A DNA stretch of 46,812 bases from positions 1-46,812 of the forward strand of contig DASYUM010000321.1 in assembly GCA_036001225.1 (NCBI GenBank), in the 5' to 3' direction. The DNA comes from DASYUM01 sp036001225. GTDB taxonomy: Bacteria; Methylomirabilota; Methylomirabilia; Rokubacteriales; DASRDR01. Positions 15,168 to 22,379 of the stretch are shown piece after piece (position 1 is the stretch's first letter; each line of letters starts with the position of its first letter). The position numbers and the translations under genes were made by a program. Below the pieces are notes generated by a model. That model worked only from the letters and a program-made list of their open reading frames with translations, was not told the DNA's origin and searched no databases.

Positions 15168-15215
15168 GTGCCCGACACGCTCTCGCCGAGTTCCCTCCTC
15201 CACGGCTTCGAGTGA
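15168..15215 (+). CDS. Short leader ORF coupled to cobU
   Basis: GTG 15168 opens a 15-codon frame (VPDTLSPSSLLHGFE) preceded at good spacing by GAGGGGAGG, the only strong ribosome-binding site after riboswitch 1. Its stop TGA (15213-15215) overlaps the GTG of cobU (15212) in GTGA. cobU itself has no obvious Shine-Dalgarno, so its translation may depend on ribosomes finishing this leader. It has no recognisable peptide function. Confidence 0.4.
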   Translation: MPDTLSPSSLLHGFE

Positions 15216-15748
15216 AGCCCCGGACCGTCCTGGTCCTGGGTGGCGTCCGCGCCGGCAAGAGCGCGTACGCGGTGGACCGCGCGCAGCGGGCCGAGGGGCG
15301 CGTCGCCTTCGTGGCGACGGCCGAGGCGCGCGATCCCGAGATGGCGGCCCGCGTGGCCCGCCACCGCGCCGAGCGGCCAGCCCACTGGGCGACCGTGGAG
15401 GCGCCGCTCGCGCTGACCGCGGTGCTGGCCGACCTCGACGGCAAGGCCGACGTCGTCGTCGTGGACTGCCTCACGCTCTGGGTCGCCAACCTGCTCGACC
15501 GCGACCCGACGCTCTCCGATGCCGCCGTCGGTCGCCAGACGGAGGGTCTGGTGGCGGTGATGGCGCGGCGCGCCTTCGAGCTGGTGCTGGTCTCCAACGA
15601 GGTCGGCGCCGGCGTACATCCCGAGACGGCGCTCGGCCGCCGCTTCCGGGACGCGCTGGGTCTCGTCAACCAGGCGATCGCGCGGGCCGCGGACGAGGTC
15701 GTGCTGCTCGTGGCGGGCTGTCCGCTGTGGCTGAAGGGCGCGCCGTGA
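15212..15748 (+). CDS. cobU: Adenosylcobinamide kinase / adenosylcobinamide-phosphate guanylyltransferase
   Basis: Cytoplasmic bifunctional enzyme of 178 residues that phosphorylates adenosylcobinamide and converts the product to AdoCbi-GDP. It shows the P-loop LGGVRAGKSAYA (about residues 9-20), VAFVATAEARDPEMAARVARH containing the guanylylation-site histidine region, the Walker B VVVDCLTLWVANL, and VSNEVGAGVHPE near the C-terminal third. The length is normal. It is the first structural gene behind riboswitch 1 and is followed by non-coding repeats before cobT. Confidence 0.95.
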   Translation: MKPRTVLVLGGVRAGKSAYAVDRAQRAEGRVAFVATAEARDPEMAARVARHRAERPAHWATVEAPLALTAVLADLDGKADVVVVDCLTLWVANLLDRDPTLSDAAVGRQTEGLVAVMARRAFELVLVSNEVGAGVHPETALGRRFRDALGLVNQAIARAADEVVLLVAGCPLWLKGAP

Positions 15749-15754
15749 GTCGGC

Positions 15755-15872
15755 CCGGGCCGATGCGCCTCGCATGCCGTCGTCCTCGGTCGTCGGCCCG
15801 CCTCAACGTATGCGGCATACGCCTCGGCGGGCCTCCTCCCTGCGTCCTAGGCCTGCTCGCGTCTCGGCCCGG
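15755..15872. repeat. Palindromic intergenic repeat, copy 2
   Basis: Same architecture and length as copy 1. The terminal arms are CCGGGCCGATGCG (15755-15767) and CGCGTCTCGGCCCGG (15858-15872). The identical core CGTATG-CGG-CATACG (15807-15821) is flanked by GGCCCGCC (15795-15802) and GGCGGGCC (15826-15833). Relative to copy 1 both flanks changed together (GGCGCGCC/GGCGCGCC to GGCCCGCC/GGCGGGCC), which keeps them paired. The end TGCGTCCTAGG is conserved. It begins 7 bp after the cobU stop. Confidence 0.85.
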
Positions 15873-15927
15873 TCCCACTGCCGCGCTCGGACTGGTGACA
15901 CCTCCGATGGTAGCGCCGTGAGACACC

Positions 15928-16102
15928 CCGGGCCGGGGCCCGTCGCGTCTCGGCGTCCTCGGCGCTCGGCGCGCCTCACCTTTGGGTGGCTCCCCCCGGA
16001 CGGCGGGGCCCCAGCCCCGCGACGTCCGGAGGCTCGCGGGCGCGGCATACGCCTCGGCGGGCCTCCTCCCTGCGTCCTAGGCCTGCTCGCGTCTCGGCCC
16101 GG
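15928..16102. repeat. Palindromic intergenic repeat, copy 3 with an inserted hairpin
   Basis: The terminal arms CCGGGCCGGGG (from 15928) and CGCGTCTCGGCCCGG (to 16102) and the block ending TGCGTCCTAGG match copy 2. The left core arm is replaced by a different segment containing a second hairpin, CCGGACG...CGTCCGG (15996-16029) around CGGGGC-CCCA-GCCCCG. The right arm CATACG and GGCGGGCC remain. Copies 2 and 3 lie in tandem, each preceded by GTGAG. Confidence 0.75.
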
Positions 16103-16158
16103 TCCCACCGCCGCGCTCGGGACCGTGACACCCTCCGAGCGTAGACCAGTGAGCCGTT

Positions 16159-16174
16159 CCGGGCCGGGGCCCGG
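16159..16174. repeat. Partial repeat unit: 16-bp palindrome
   Basis: CCGGGCC-GG-GGCCCGG is a perfect palindrome that resembles the left end of copy 3 and, like the full copies, follows a GTGAG. It appears to be a remnant third unit of the tandem array, 45 bp before cobT. Confidence 0.5.
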
Positions 16175-16219
16175 TACCTCGCCGGGATAGGCGGGCGTGT
16201 TTGACCCGAGGGTAGGCCC

Positions 16220-17269
16220 GTGACGGAGCTGGACGCGCTGGTCGGTCGCATCGAGGCGCCCGATCCGAGGGTCGCGCTCGCGGCCCAGCGCCGCCTGGAC
16301 CGGCTCACCAAGCCGCCGGGGAGCCTGGGCCGGCTCGAGGAGCTGGCCGCTCGCGTCGCGCTCCTCACCGGACGAGAGCGGCCCCGCGTGGTCGCGCCCG
16401 TGATCTTCACCCTCGCCGCCGACCACGGCGTCGTGGCCGAGGGCGTGAGTCCGTACCCGCAAGCGGTCACCTGCCAGATGGTCGAGAACTTCGGCCGCGG
16501 GGGGGCCGCCATCAACGTGCTGGCCCGGCAGGTCGGCGTTCGGGTCGTCGTCGCCGACCTGGGCATCGCGGGCGACGTGGCGCCGTGGCCGGGGCTCGTC
16601 GTCGAGAAGGTCGGGCGGGGCACCGCCAATCTCGCCCGAGGCCCGGCGATGACGCGTGAAGAGGCCCGGGCGGCGATCGGGATCGGGGCTCGCCTGGTCG
16701 AGGACGCCGCGCCCGACTGCGTCGGGACGGGCGAGATGGGGTTCGGGAATACCACGGCGGCCAGCGCGCTGACCGCCGCCCTCACCGGCGCGGATCCCGA
16801 CGCGGTCACTGGGCGGGGCACCGGCCTCGACGAGGCCGGCCGCGCGCGCAAGGTGGCCGTCATCGGCCGGGCCCTGGCCGCGAATCGGCCCGACCCCGGT
16901 GACCCGCTCGGTGTGCTGGCCGCCCTCGGCGGCTTCGAGATCGCGGGCTTGGTCGGCGTGATCCTCGCTGGGGCCGGGCGGCGGGTGCCGGTCGTCCTCG
17001 ACGGCTTCATCGCGACCGCCGCCGCGTTGGTCGCGGTCCGACTGTGCGCGGAGACGCGCGAGTATCTGCTGGCGGCGCACCGGAGCGCCGAGCCCGGCCA
17101 CGGGCGGCTCCTGGAGACGCTGGGACTGGCGCCGTACCTGGACCTCGGGATGCGTCTGGGTGAGGGGACCGGAGCCGCGCTCGGCATCGGGCTGCTCAAG
17201 GCCGCCCTCGCCTGCTACGACGAGATGGCGACGTTCAAGGAAGCGGGCGTGTCGGAGCGCCTGTCCTGA
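16220..17269 (+). CDS. cobT: Nicotinate-nucleotide--dimethylbenzimidazole phosphoribosyltransferase
   Basis: Cytoplasmic enzyme of 349 residues that activates the lower-ligand base (such as dimethylbenzimidazole) with nicotinate mononucleotide to give alpha-ribazole phosphate. Visible family elements are LTKPPGSLGRLEELA (about 29-43), FTLAADHGVVAEGVSPYP, NFGRGGAAINVLARQ, the catalytic-site segment GTGEMGFGNTTAASAL, and the C-terminal LGMRLGEGTGAALG with the conserved catalytic glutamate. GTG 16220 follows GAGGGTAGG. It is the likely source of CobC's and CobS's substrate and heads a tightly packed run with cobB and btuFCD. Confidence 0.95.
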   Translation: MTELDALVGRIEAPDPRVALAAQRRLDRLTKPPGSLGRLEELAARVALLTGRERPRVVAPVIFTLAADHGVVAEGVSPYPQAVTCQMVENFGRGGAAINVLARQVGVRVVVADLGIAGDVAPWPGLVVEKVGRGTANLARGPAMTREEARAAIGIGARLVEDAAPDCVGTGEMGFGNTTAASALTAALTGADPDAVTGRGTGLDEAGRARKVAVIGRALAANRPDPGDPLGVLAALGGFEIAGLVGVILAGAGRRVPVVLDGFIATAAALVAVRLCAETREYLLAAHRSAEPGHGRLLETLGLAPYLDLGMRLGEGTGAALGIGLLKAALACYDEMATFKEAGVSERLS

Positions 17270-17276
17270 GCCGGCC

Positions 17277-18647
17277 ATGATCCGGGCCCTCTGCATCGCC
17301 GGCCTCGCCTCCTCGGTCGGGAAGACGACTGTGACGCTGGCCCTGGCCGCCGCGTTTCGGCGCCGCGGCCTGCGCGTCGCCTGCGCCAAGGTCGGCCCCG
17401 ACTTCATCGATCCGGGCTTCCACGCGGCGGTCACGGCAAGGGCGAGCCGCACGCTGGACAGCTGGATCCTGTCGCCGGAGGCCCTGGAGACGGCGTTCGC
17501 CCGCGCTGGCCACGAGGCCGACCTGGTGCTCGTCGAGGGTGTCATGGGACTCTTCGACGGCCTCGACGGCCGGGGCGAGGCGGCCAGCACCGCCGAGGTC
17601 GCCAAGCGGCTGGGTCTGCCGGTCGTCCTGGTGGTGGACGCCGCGGCCCAGGTGCGGAGCGCGGGCGCGGTGGTCCTGGGGGCCGAGCGGTACGACCCGC
17701 AGCTCGACGTCGCCGCCGTCCTCTTCAACCGGGTCGGGGGCGAGCGACACGTCCGGTGGCTCGGGGAGGCCATCGCCGACCGGTGCCGGGCCCGCCCGGT
17801 CGGCGCTCTGCCGTGGCACGAACGGCTGCGACTGCCGGAGCGGCACCTCGGACTGGTGACCGCGCGCGAGCGCGGGTGCTCGCCGGAGCTGGTCGACGCC
17901 CTGGCCAGCCTGGCCGAAGCCGCGATCGACCTCGACGCGTGCCTGGCCCTGGCCGGCAGCCGCGTGAGCGCGGCGCCGCCCCCCCCGCCGGCGCCGCCGC
18001 GAATCCGCCTCGGGGTGGCGGACGACGATGCCTTTCAGTTCTATTACCCGGACAACCTGGAGGCCCTGCGGGCCGCGGGGGCCGAGCTGGTGACCTGGAG
18101 CCCCCTGGCCGACCGGCGGCTTCCCGCCGTCGACGCCCTCTACCTCGGCGGCGGGTATCCCGAGGTGCACGCCGCCCGCCTCGGCGACAACGGTGAGGCC
18201 CGGGCCGCGGTGCGCGCCTTCGTCCGCGACGGCGGACCGGTCTACGCGGAGTGCGGCGGCCTCATGTACCTGGCGGAGAGCCTGGAGGATCTCGACGGCC
18301 GGCGCCACCCGATGGCCGCCGTGCTGCCCCTCCAGATCCGCATGACGCCCCGACGGCTGACCCTCGGCTACCGCGAGGTGGTGTTGGAGCGCGACAGCCT
18401 CGTCGGACCGCGGGGGGCGCGCCTTCGGGGGCACGAGTTCCACGCCTCTCACGTGGAGGGGCCAGTCCCGGCCGCGACCGCCTATCGGGTGAACGATCCG
18501 ACGGACGGAGGCGGCTGGAGCGAGGGCTACCGGGTCGAGCAGGTGCTCGCCAGCTACGTCCACCTCCACTTCGGCTCGCTCCCCGGAACGGCCGAGGCCT
18601 TCGTGGCCGCCTGTGAGCAGGCGCGCCGACGACCGGTCCCCCGATGA
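17277..18647 (+). CDS. cobB: Cobyrinic acid a,c-diamide synthase
   Basis: ATP- and glutamine-dependent enzyme (CobB/CbiA) of 456 residues that amidates the a and c side chains of the corrin ring. The N-terminal dethiobiotin-synthetase-like domain has the P-loop GLASSVGKTT and KVGPDFIDPGFH. The C-terminal class I glutamine amidotransferase domain has the nucleophile Cys in YAECGGLMYL and the catalytic His in HEFHASH or YVHLHFGSLP. ATG 17277 is 7 nt after cobT, and the stop overlaps the btuF start by 4 nt. Its presence means the host makes or amidates corrin rings, not only salvages cobinamide. Alternative substrate is hydrogenobyrinate in the aerobic route. Confidence 0.95.
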   Translation: MIRALCIAGLASSVGKTTVTLALAAAFRRRGLRVACAKVGPDFIDPGFHAAVTARASRTLDSWILSPEALETAFARAGHEADLVLVEGVMGLFDGLDGRGEAASTAEVAKRLGLPVVLVVDAAAQVRSAGAVVLGAERYDPQLDVAAVLFNRVGGERHVRWLGEAIADRCRARPVGALPWHERLRLPERHLGLVTARERGCSPELVDALASLAEAAIDLDACLALAGSRVSAAPPPPPAPPRIRLGVADDDAFQFYYPDNLEALRAAGAELVTWSPLADRRLPAVDALYLGGGYPEVHAARLGDNGEARAAVRAFVRDGGPVYAECGGLMYLAESLEDLDGRRHPMAAVLPLQIRMTPRRLTLGYREVVLERDSLVGPRGARLRGHEFHASHVEGPVPAATAYRVNDPTDGGGWSEGYRVEQVLASYVHLHFGSLPGTAEAFVAACEQARRRPVPR

Positions 18648-19510
18648 CGCGTCTCGCCCTTGCCTTGCTCGTCCTCTGTCTCACCCAGCCCGGGGAGGCC
18701 GCCGAGGTCCGGGACATGCTCGGCCGCCGCGTCGCGGTCCCGGACCGGCCGGCGCGGATCGTCTCGCTCGCCCCGAGCCTGACGGAGAGCGTCTACGCGG
18801 TGGGCGCCGGCGACCGGCTGGTCGGGGTGACGGACTACTGCGACTTCCCCCCGGCCGCCCGAGGAAAGCCGAAGGTGGGCGGGACTTACAGCCCGAACCT
18901 CGAGGTCATCCTGAGCCTCCATCCCGACCTCGTCCTGGCCACGACCGAGGCGAACCGGGATGAGCACATCCGGAGCCTGGAAGCCCTGGGAACCCCGGTG
19001 TACGTCGTCCGCCCGGTGAGCTTTGCCACGGTGCTGGAGTCGGTGCAGCGTGTCGCCGGTGTCCTGGGCCGCGAGGCCGAAGGTCGGCGGCTGGTCGCCG
19101 ACATGGAACGGCAGGCGGCTGAGGTCGGGCGCGCCGTCAAGGGCGCGCGCCGGCCGCGCGTGCTCTACGTCGTCTGGGGTGATCCGCTGGTCGTCCCCGG
19201 GCGCGACATTCTCATCACCGAGCTGATCCAGCGCGCGGGCGGCGAGAGCGTCACCGCCGATCTACCCTTCGACTACCCCCGCTTCTCGGTGGAGGAGGCG
19301 GTGGCGCGCCGCCCGGAGCTGGTGCTGCTGGCCCCGCACGGGGACGAGTCGTTGGAGCAGCGCCTGCGCGAGTGGCCGCTGCTCTCCCTCCTCCCGGCCG
19401 TCCGCGAGGGCCGCGTGCATCGCATCGACCTGCTCCACCGCCCGGGGCCGCGCACGGTCGAGGCGCTGCGGGCGCTGGCCCGGCTGCTTCATCCGGAGGT
19501 CGTGCGGTGA
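18644..19510 (+). CDS. btuF: Periplasmic cobalamin-binding protein (BtuF-type)
   Basis: A 288-residue ABC-transporter substrate-binding protein. Residues 1-20 form a signal peptide (MTRLALALLVLCLTQPGEAA). It has the cluster A-II/BtuF fold signatures RIVSLAPSLTESVYAVGAGD, LVGVTDYCDFPP, VGGTYSPNLEVILSLHPDLV and PLLSLLPAVREGRVHRID. It would deliver corrinoid to BtuCD. It overlaps cobB by 4 nt and the btuC start lies within its stop (GTGA). A siderophore-binding role is possible in principle, but riboswitch control and operon context support corrinoid. Confidence 0.92.
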   Translation: MTRLALALLVLCLTQPGEAAEVRDMLGRRVAVPDRPARIVSLAPSLTESVYAVGAGDRLVGVTDYCDFPPAARGKPKVGGTYSPNLEVILSLHPDLVLATTEANRDEHIRSLEALGTPVYVVRPVSFATVLESVQRVAGVLGREAEGRRLVADMERQAAEVGRAVKGARRPRVLYVVWGDPLVVPGRDILITELIQRAGGESVTADLPFDYPRFSVEEAVARRPELVLLAPHGDESLEQRLREWPLLSLLPAVREGRVHRIDLLHRPGPRTVEALRALARLLHPEVVR

Positions 19511-20523
19511 CGCCGCGTCGGCGCGCGGTCGCTGCCACCCTGGGCGGGGTCGTCGCGCTGGGCGGGATCAGCCTGCTGGCGCTCTTCGTCGGCGCGGCCG
19601 ACGTGCCGGTCGGCGAGGTGATGGCATCGCTCTTCGGGCGCGACACGACCCAGCTCACCGCGACCGTGGTGCTGCAGCTTCGGCTTCCCCGGGTCCTGCT
19701 GGCCGCGCTGGCGGGCGCCGGGCTTGCGGTGGCCGGCGCCGGGTTCCAGGCGCTCACGCGCAATCCCCTGGCCGATCCCGCCGTGCTCGGCGTGGCCGGG
19801 GGAGCGGCCTTCGGCGCCGTCGTCGGACAGGTGCTGGGGCTGGAAGGAACCGCCCTCGCCGCCCTCGGTCTGTCGGCCCTGGCCTTCGCCGGCGCGCTGG
19901 GCGCGGCCGTGGCGGTGTACGCCATCGCCTCCGTGGGCGGTCGGTTGCCGATCCAGTCCCTGCTGCTGGCCGGCGTCATCATCGGCCTCTTCTTCTCGGC
20001 GGCCATCACGCTGCTCCTCTCCCTGGTCGACTTCGCGCGGCTCGGCGGCATCCTCCACTGGCTGATGGGCAGTCTGAGCCCGCTCGGTTACCGGCCGGTG
20101 GCGGCGACGGCGGTCGGCGCGGCGCTCGGAATCGGCGCGATCTACGCCCAGGCCCGGGCGCTGAACCTCCTGGCTCTCGGCGAGGAGCCCGCGCTGCAGC
20201 TCGGCGTGGAGGCCGAGCGGGTCAAGCGGGTCGTCTTCGTCGCTGCCTCCCTGCTGACGGGCGTGGTGGTCGCCCATGCCGGTCCCATCGCCTTCGTGGG
20301 CCTGATCGTCCCTCACGGGGTGCGCCTGGTCCTGGGCTCGGACAACCGCGTCCTGATCCCGGCCGCGGCGGGAGCGGGAGCGGTGTTCCTGGTCCTGGCC
20401 GACACGCTGGCCCGGACCGCTCTCCGCCCGGCCGAGCTGCCGGTGGGCGTGATCACGGCGTTCTGCGGCGCGCCGTTCTTCATCTATCTCCTGCGGACCC
20501 GCTTCCGGGAAGGACCCGCGTGA
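19507..20523 (+). CDS. btuC: Cobalamin ABC transporter permease (FecCD family)
   Basis: A 338-residue inner-membrane permease with about ten helices. It shows the FecCD signatures LRLPRVLLAALAGAGLAVAG, NPLADPAVLGVAGGAAFGA, LNLLALGEEPALQLG (the L-loop contacting the ATPase) and GPIAFVGLIVPHGVRLVLG. GTG 19507 is used rather than the in-frame upstream ATG at 19372, which would add 45 low-complexity residues read from inside btuF. It is coupled to btuF and to btuD (GTG 20520 within its stop region). Confidence 0.93.
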   Translation: MTPRRRAVAATLGGVVALGGISLLALFVGAADVPVGEVMASLFGRDTTQLTATVVLQLRLPRVLLAALAGAGLAVAGAGFQALTRNPLADPAVLGVAGGAAFGAVVGQVLGLEGTALAALGLSALAFAGALGAAVAVYAIASVGGRLPIQSLLLAGVIIGLFFSAAITLLLSLVDFARLGGILHWLMGSLSPLGYRPVAATAVGAALGIGAIYAQARALNLLALGEEPALQLGVEAERVKRVVFVAASLLTGVVVAHAGPIAFVGLIVPHGVRLVLGSDNRVLIPAAAGAGAVFLVLADTLARTALRPAELPVGVITAFCGAPFFIYLLRTRFREGPA

Positions 20524-21311
20524 CGCCGCTCGTCGAGGTTCGCGGCGTGAGCTTCGGGTACGGCGGGAGCTTCCGGCTTGCCGGCGTGTCGTTCGAGGTG
20601 GGGGAGCGAGAGATCCTGGGGGTGATCGGCCCCAATGCCTCCGGCAAGACGACGCTGCTCCGGCTCCTGTCCAAGGTGCACGAGCCGGAGCAAGGTGAGA
20701 TCCGCCTCGCCGGCGCGCCGCTCCGGCGACTCGGCCGCTTCGCCCTGGCGCGGCAGGTCGCGGTCGTGCCCCAGGAACTGGCGCCCGCGTTCCCCGTCAC
20801 GGTCGAGGAGCTGGCGTTGATGGGTCGCCACCCGCACAGCGAAGGGCGATTCTTCGAGGGGCCCCAGGACCTCGCCCGGGCGCGGCAGGCGATGGCGCTG
20901 GCCGGGGTGCTCGATCTGGCGGCGCAGCCCTTCGACGCGCTCTCCGGCGGCGAGCGGCAGCGGGCCGTGCTGGCCCGGGCCCTCGCCCAGGAGCCGCGCC
21001 TGCTCCTCCTGGACGAACCGACCAGCCACCTCGACCTCCGCCATCAGCGGGAGATCGTGGGCCTGCTTCGGCGGCTCAACCGCGACCGGGGCACGACGAT
21101 CATCCTGGTCAGCCACGACCTGAACCTGGCCGGCGAGGTGGCCGACCGCCTGCTCTTGATCGCTGGCGGCCGCGTCGTCAAGTCGGGGGTGCCCGCCGAC
21201 GTGCTGGACGAGGCGACGCTGGAAACCGCCTATGACTGTGCGGTCCGCGTCGAGAAGAACCCGGTCTCCGGCCGGCCGCTGGTCACCATACGCTGGCCGG
21301 ATGCGGAGTGA
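20520..21311 (+). CDS. btuD: Cobalamin ABC transporter ATP-binding protein
   Basis: A 263-residue ATPase of the FecE/BtuD group. Motifs: Walker A GPNASGKTTLLRLLS, Q-loop VVPQELAPAFP, signature LSGGERQRAVLARALAQ, Walker B LLLLDEPTSHLD and the switch His in LVSHDLNLA. It completes BtuF-C-D as an importer. The start GTG 20520 overlaps btuC by 4 nt. The gene ends 9 nt before a second BtuF-like protein. Confidence 0.94.
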   Translation: MTPLVEVRGVSFGYGGSFRLAGVSFEVGEREILGVIGPNASGKTTLLRLLSKVHEPEQGEIRLAGAPLRRLGRFALARQVAVVPQELAPAFPVTVEELALMGRHPHSEGRFFEGPQDLARARQAMALAGVLDLAAQPFDALSGGERQRAVLARALAQEPRLLLLDEPTSHLDLRHQREIVGLLRRLNRDRGTTIILVSHDLNLAGEVADRLLLIAGGRVVKSGVPADVLDEATLETAYDCAVRVEKNPVSGRPLVTIRWPDAE

Positions 21312-21320
21312 ACCCGGCCC

Positions 21321-22166
21321 ATGTCGAGCGAGCGCTTCACCGTCGACGATCGGGCCCGGCCCTGGCCGCTCGGCCGGCCCGCCCGGCGGATCGTCTCGCT
21401 GGCGCCGGCCTGCACGGACTCGCTCCTCGCCGTCGGCGCTGGCGACCGCCTGGTCGGGGTGGACGAGCACTCCGAGCTGCCGGGCGCCCTGGCCGGCCTG
21501 CCTCGCGTCGGCGGCTTCAAAGAGCTCGACCTGGCGCGGATCGTCGCGCTCGCCCCTGATCTGGTGCTGGCCGCCTCGCTCCACGCGGTCGCGGTGGCGC
21601 CCGTCCTCGAGGCGCGCGGGCTGCCCGTCTTCCTGCTGGCGCCCCGAACCGTCAACGCGGTGGTGGAGGGGATGGCGCGCCTGGCCGCGGTGGTCGGGAA
21701 TCCCCGGGCCGCCGCGCCCTTCCTCGCCAACTGCCGCGCCCGCGTCGATGCCGTGGTGGCGGAGACCCTGGCGGCTCGCCGCCGGCCGCTCCTCTACGTG
21801 GAGTATTCGCCGCGCGGCCATACCGGGGGACCGCAGAGCTTCCTCGACGACCTCGTGAGCAAGGCGGGCGGCGTCAACCTGGGCGGCGTCGCGCGCGTCG
21901 AATGGCCGGTGCTCCCGGGCGTCACGGTACGCCGTTTCGACCCCGACGTCATCGTGATCGCCCGCTATCCCGGCAGCGCGACGGCCGCGTCGCTCGCGGC
22001 GCGCGACGGCTGGGACCGGGTTCGGGCGGTGAAGTCCGGCCAGCTCCATGAGCTCCCGCCCGGCATGGTCAAGCGGCCGGGCCCGGGGCTCCTCGACGGG
22101 CTCGAGCGGCTGGCCGCAATCCTGGCCGCCGTGCGACGGGAAGGGGGTGAGAGCGCGGAGCGGTAA
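21321..22166 (+). CDS. Second BtuF-like corrinoid-binding protein without signal peptide
   Basis: A 281-residue protein with the BtuF/FepB fold: RIVSLAPACTDSLLAVGAGD, RLVGVDEHSELPG, RVGGFKELDLARIVALAPDL and GGPQSFLDDLVSKAGGVN. Unlike the btuF product, its N-terminus (MSSERFTVDDRARPWPLGRP) is charged and hydrophilic and shows no signal peptide or lipobox. No start further upstream would supply one, because only 9 nt separate it from btuD. It should therefore be cytoplasmic. It may receive, buffer or hand over corrinoid after import; this is inference. It is the last gene before riboswitch 2. Confidence 0.85.
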   Translation: MSSERFTVDDRARPWPLGRPARRIVSLAPACTDSLLAVGAGDRLVGVDEHSELPGALAGLPRVGGFKELDLARIVALAPDLVLAASLHAVAVAPVLEARGLPVFLLAPRTVNAVVEGMARLAAVVGNPRAAAPFLANCRARVDAVVAETLAARRRPLLYVEYSPRGHTGGPQSFLDDLVSKAGGVNLGGVARVEWPVLPGVTVRRFDPDVIVIARYPGSATAASLAARDGWDRVRAVKSGQLHELPPGMVKRPGPGLLDGLERLAAILAAVRREGGESAER

Positions 22167-22174
22167 AGGACATC

Positions 22175-22342
22175 GTCCCCGATGCCGGGAAGCCGGTGGA
22201 GGCTCCGCCCTGCGTAGCGGGCGGGCCGAGTCCGGCACTGTCCCGCAACTGTAAGTGGGGAGCGCAGCCCGACAGACCACTGGGGTGACCCGGGAAGGTG
22301 GGCGCGCGCGACGAGCCACGAGTCAGGAGACCGATCGGGGAC
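22175..22342 (+). ncRNA. Cobalamin (AdoCbl) riboswitch 2, upstream of btuB
   Basis: The aptamer is closed by P1, GTCCCCGAT (22175-22183) with ATCGGGGAC (22334-22342). It contains GCCGGGAAGCCGGTG, GAGTCCGGCACTGTCCCGCAA, CTGTAAGTGGGGAGC, CCACTGGGGTGACCCGGGAAGG and the B12-box-like GAGCCACGAGTCAGGAGACCG. It begins 9 nt after the preceding stop codon, so its promoter must lie in the end of that gene. It controls btuB and the genes behind it. Confidence 0.95.
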
Positions 22343-22351
22343 CGGAGACGA

Positions 22352-22378
22352 GCACTCTTTCGCGGAAGGGGAGTGTGC
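22352..22378 (+). promoter_or_regulatory. Ribosome-site sequestering hairpin of riboswitch 2
   Basis: GCACTC (22352-22357) can pair with GAGTGTGC (22371-22378), with CTTTC opposite GGAAG inside. The right side includes the btuB Shine-Dalgarno GGAAGGGGAG. It is a translational expression platform rather than a terminator, since no T-run follows. Confidence 0.55.
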
Positions 22379-22379
22379 C

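Noticed and set aside
15755..16174. CRISPR array
   Set aside because: The repeats are long palindromes with no regular short spacers and no cas gene is nearby.
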